Of a stretch of DNA of 44,415 bases, positions 40,618 through 44,415 are shown in pieces (the first letter of the stretch is position 1; the number at the start of each line of letters is the position of its first letter). The translations under genes and the position numbers were made by a program. Below the pieces are notes generated by a model. It was not told where the DNA came from. It searched no databases and saw only the letters and a program-made list of their open reading frames with translations. Location of the stretch: positions 1 to 44,415 of the forward strand of contig JARBJD010000476.1 in NCBI GenBank assembly GCA_033064195.1, written 5' to 3'. The DNA comes from Blattamonas nauphoetae. Lineage: Eukaryota; Preaxostyla; Oxymonadida.

Positions 40618-40690
40618 CAATCAACTTATTGAGACTCTTCGATAGTTCAGGATGCACCATACAACAGCAATCAACACCTGTATGCGAAGC

Positions 40691-43514
40691 GCTGAAGTTT
40701 GAAGCGGAGATCAAGAATACTGAAGCCAACCAATTCTCCTCATTCTCTACTGCCATCTGCAGATTGGTTGGACGGTTGAAACGCACTCGATTCAAATGAT
40801 AAGGATTTCATTGTTTTCTGGAACCAGATAGTAAGTCATCCCCAACTCCTGTGCTGCACAAATCCAGTTTGTTTTGAACACTTCACCAACCAATATTTCG
40901 GAAACAAGACAATATCACGTCTTCAATTCATTCAGTGCATGTCACAAGCAATCAAGAAAACAAAATATTCGCGAAAATAGGCTCAGAAACTGGTAAAGAA
41001 TGGGTAAAACGATAATAGCCTCAGATCCCTCCCCGAATCTCTAACGTCTCATGTACAGGCAAGAACGGGCAGGACGCACAGAGCAAGACACTGCCAGAAC
41101 AGAAAGCGACAGCGAGATTCAGCGCAGAACAGGACAGCCAAATAATGACGAGCTTCGAAGCAGAACAGAACGCGGAGGAAGAAAGAGGATGGGACACGAA
41201 CCAAAAGAAGGGAGCGGGCCACGACGGCAGATCCACCCAATCCGATCGGAGAAACAATCAGAAATGGTGCTTCTTCATCGCAGCCACAGCCTTCCCTTCG
41301 CGACTGGTGTTGTCGGTGTTCTCTTCTTCACACTCGCAGAATGCACACTGCCGTATTTTGGGGGAGGGGAGGGTGTGGGAGGGGTTGTGGGGAGCAGAGA
41401 CCAACTTTGGGGCTGGCTTCGAGTGTCGCGGCGAGCGCATCCCATTCCCGCGCGAGAACCGGTGCATCGTCACAAGAACAGGACTCGGTGGCTCGTTCAA
41501 GTTCGCGTGGTCCTTCGGAGGCGAAAGGGGTTTGTGAGTGTGGGCGACGAGGGGCGAGAGCGGTCTGTGTTGCTGTCCGCTGCCGACGGAGGGTGTGCGG
41601 TGTGGGCGAGAGCGGCAGGAAGTGCTGGTCTGTGTACAATGAGGCGGGGTGGGGTTCAGTTCAATCACCGACTCGCTTTCTTCGCTCGTTGCGCACGTCG
41701 GCGAATCAATTCGCGAGGAGGAGGCCAGCGAATCCAGTGACGCTGCGGACGAGACTTGTGTGAGTGTGGGCGGCCGGGCATGCCGTTCGGGAGTGGTCGA
41801 GTCTGATTTGGCGCGTGTGTTCGGCGATGGCGTATTTCGGTCCAAACTCGTCGCAGGACTGCAGAAGTGGTTCTGCCGACGATTTCGAGGCAAGTGCCTG
41901 GCCGATCTTTTGCCGTCGGAGGGCGTTTTGTTCGATTGTCCGAAGAGCTGACAGTTTCGGTTTCCAGCTTCCATCAATTCCAGAATCGTCGGGTGCCCCA
42001 AGAATTGTACCGGCACATTCTGAACATTAATCTGCGGCACGTCCAATCCGAGTGGAGTGTAGCTTCAGCAAGCGCTGGTCAGCGGGTGGGCGACACGCGA
42101 AGAAGCTCGTTTTTCGCCAACTTCAGCGGCATTCGGTGTCTCCTCGCATCGCCCGACTGCAGATCGATCCCGCAGGCTCCGTCCCGCTTGTCGGTTCACT
42201 CGTCTGCGGTCGTTTCGTCAACAAGCTCGATTTCGGTTTCACAACACACGGCGCCAGTGAGCTGGGGAGCTTCACTTTCGGAGCAGTACGCACTCGGCGC
42301 AGACTGGAGTCAGTCGGACTGCCTGGTTGAACGACGTTTTGTGAAGAAGTGAACGATTCCTGCAAAGACGAGGCGTTCGCACAAGACGACTAATCACTCC
42401 AGCTTGCTTCCTCAACCCCGAAACCGAACGTCCGCTTCATCCGAGTCCGCCGGCTCAGCGACGTCACTTCCATCGCATGCTCCACTCACCAACTGTAGTG
42501 GTGAATCAGAAAAATCGATACAATCAGCATCGCGCGGTTGTGCCCTTGAGGTGAGCGAACCAGGATCACCCCGTCACCATCAAGTGCTTTGTCGTCAAAG
42601 CTGCACACACGGCTCACATGTTTCGCTGGCGATGCCAAGAATGTCGAAGGATCTAACTCAGACATCGGCAGAGACAGTATCGACACGTTATTCACACTCC
42701 AAACATTCGAACCAGATGTCGTTCCAGTTCCACAGATCACCACATGTGATTCGTTGAGTGTTCAGAAACTTGCGAACGAAGAATGACGGCGAGAAGAAAA
42801 CGAACAGCAATCGAAGAAGTGGTATCCTCATTCCCCAAAACAATTGAGGCATCAGCTTAGACACAGGCGTGGGTGGAGATGGAGGAACCATCCTCGGTCC
42901 GAGTTCTCGCAAAGTGGAGTACGTCGGCTAATCACATTGACTGTGACGTGCATGTTGTGATGGCTGCTGTTCCAGTGAGGATGAACTGTGTCTGACAGAG
43001 TGCGATATGGAGAGGACGCCAAAGAAGTTGTATCGGAGGTTGTTGAGCAGGATGTGTATGTGCAGGCGGTGACTGTCACATCAAAAATAGGCCTGAAGCT
43101 GACATTTTGACAGACTTCCATGACATCGAGTGTGAGATGAGGAGTGATGAGTAGTCGAAGAGGCGGAGATGAAAATCCATTATCCAGATTGTCCGCTTGA
43201 ACATTGACAGATTGAATCGAATTTTGAGTCGGTGACAAGACTTGAAGGTGGGAATTTGGATGGACACGAAATCGAGATCCCTCTGCCGTCATGTGTGGGA
43301 GGATCGTGGAGAACGAGCATTCTCTGATGATGGGATGATGTTGACGAGGCTGGACGGGAGGGCAGAGATTCCGACAGAACGCAGATGACAGGGTCGATGG
43401 AAGAACGACGATCAGTTTGGAGGATGCCAGATCATCCATACATTGATGTTCGTGGCAGCAAAGGGTCAGTTATGAGGCTGTGAGTCCGCTGGGTTCCAGG
43501 AACAGCGCTGCCAA
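40691..43514. repeat. Host segmental duplication, copy 2
   Basis: Copy of 30382-33008. Homopolymers are more often shorter here than in copy 1, as expected of poorly polished long-read sequence, though real allelic or duplicate divergence also exists. The first 108 bp carry the LKFEAEIKN-type plus-strand fragment. Confidence 0.9.
41258..43469 (-). pseudogene. Host beta-helix (POMP-like) surface protein, copy 2
   Basis: Homolog of the 30970-33131 gene. The tail reads open for 262 aa (41258-42046), longer than in copy 1. It contains 33 extra residues around SPATSLDRNTPSPNTRAKSD and a CAFCECEEE motif near its end. A second in-frame insertion of 24 residues lies near 42650-42717. The beta-helix phrases DVTVTACTYTSCSTT and MTAEGSRFRVHPNSHLQVLS are conserved. 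The frame changes several times, some at homopolymers. Confidence 0.5.
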
Positions 43515-44415
43515 ATCTTCTGTTCTGTTCATCTGTTTGGTGAGTGTGATTGTGGTGAATCCAGAAGAGGGGATTGTGGGGGTGTGTGTGAGTTGGACAC
43601 GACGCGCTTGGTTGAGCAAACTCCCCAAATTGATTGTCGTCTTCCGACGCAACAGTGAAAACTTGTCACGTGACAACAAGAATGTTCCCTCTGTCTCATA
43701 CCCTCCCTCTTTCACCCACTCCTTCTCTTCTTCTTCCCCATCTGACCTGGCGGAAGAAAGATTCTCCTCTCCTTCTTCACGCAGCCACAATCTGCTGATC
43801 TTTCTCCACACTCCCAACACTCGACAGGCTCGCGAAACTTGATGCACAACATTTCGAGCTGACGGTGTCGCCTGCATCGTCTGGCATTGTCCAACCTTCC
43901 ACAGAAGAGACAATAGTGAGTGTGGACATTGTGAGCTCGTCCTCTTTCTTCCTCCTCTTCGCCAATCCTCCTGTTTCCGCTTCTTCTTCACCAGGAATGT
44001 CCCATTCGTTCTTTGCTCCTCTTCTTCGCTCTTCTTCCAGTGCATTTTAGGCTTCGAGTTGTTGTTTTGCTCGTTCAACCGTTTAGATTCTTGTTTCAGC
44101 CATTCGTTCTCTTCACTTGTTTGATACTCCTCCAGCGAGTCGTTCTCATCTTCATCCCTCCTTCCTCTCATCACTTCCTCCTCCAACACCCACAACACCC
44201 CAACCATCCCTTCCACCACTCTCCTCTCTACTCCCATCACCCACTCTCTTCATCTTCTTCTCACACCATTTTCGAGTTCATGGACGTGGTCTTGGAGTGT
44301 ACAGACTACAGTATACCAATCTGAGCTCTGTCGACTCTTTCATTCCTTACAAGCCTGTTCTTCTTCTCTCTCCATCTCTCCTTCATTCCACTCGACCTTC
44401 CGCTCATCAGCATCA
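43470..44415 (-). pseudogene. Upstream part of beta-helix protein, low-complexity Glu/Lys/Arg-rich
   Basis: A 256-aa minus frame ends LTKQMNRTEDLAALFLEPSG, which continues into the beta-helix gene. Upstream it is Glu/Arg/Lys-rich low complexity. Another frame near 43780-43960 gives LTMSTLTIVSSVEGWTMPDD, again beta-helix style, so frames are mixed. Copy 1 has no counterpart to this part. The gene runs off the window. Confidence 0.35.

Noticed and set aside
1-44415. An alternative genetic code, as in some oxymonads with reassigned TAA and TAG
   Set aside because: PolB, helicase and ATPase read through with standard stops, and genes end at TAA, TAG and TGA alike.

Overview
ORGANISM. This is eukaryotic nuclear DNA. 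It holds a Polinton/Maverick-type (virophage-like) element with an AT-rich coding style, the remains of a DIRS-like retroelement, several DNA-transposon remnants, and GC-richer host gene fragments. The host fragments look like families expanded in oxymonad flagellates (Preaxostyla): Ser/Thr-rich beta-helix surface proteins, an armadillo/HEAT-like family ending in a GPEVQRR-type segment, and a piece of pyruvate:ferredoxin oxidoreductase. TAA, TAG and TGA all act as stops. I infer an oxymonad-like anaerobe with moderate confidence, from family patterns I recognise and without a database search.

LAYOUT. (1) 1-14109 is the left part of element E1: two small minus-strand genes, a packaging ATPase, two small ORFs, a protein-primed DNA polymerase B of 1552 aa, a retroviral-type integrase, a 2.2-kb non-coding block, and a PrimPol-SF3 helicase. 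The non-coding block has two inverted arrays of a 239-bp iteron unit around an AT-rich core. (2) 14110-26880 is a graveyard: a 14-bp minisatellite, a DIRS-like fossil, a transposase tail, two foldback (MITE-like) elements, host-like scraps, an array of ten roughly 139-bp units with foldback potential, and a 2.75-kb gene-carrying transposon with 17-bp inverted ends and a 10-bp target duplication. (3) 26890-28684 resumes the element: a fiber-like protein with a peptidase S74 chaperone domain, a short minus ORF and terminal inverted repeat (TIR) A. (4) 28685-35873 is host DNA. (5) 35874-40617 is element E2: TIR B, two tandem double-jelly-roll major capsid genes, small ORFs, and a more diverged TIR C. 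(6) 40691-44415 is host DNA; its first 2.8 kb duplicate 30382-33008.

HOW IT WORKS TOGETHER. PolB, integrase, ATPase, capsids and PrimPol-helicase form a mavirus-like gene set. Nearly every element gene is preceded by TTTTTAT or TTTTTAAT at one of two fixed distances from its ATG. The 9-10 nt class usually ends in TAAATG or TAAAATG and includes capsids, fiber, ATPase and integrase. The 13-17 nt class contains AGAAA and includes PolB, PrimPol-helicase and small ORFs. This looks like a two-class promoter code shared by E1 and E2. The TIRs carry a 19-nt tandem repeat and a tRNA-like RNA polymerase III unit. TIRs A and B differ at about 1 of 415 bases, so the family was active recently, although several of its genes here are broken.

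CAUTION. Many differences between the two host copies (from 30.4 kb and from 40.7 kb) are homopolymer-length changes. Some broken frames may therefore be assembly errors rather than true decay.
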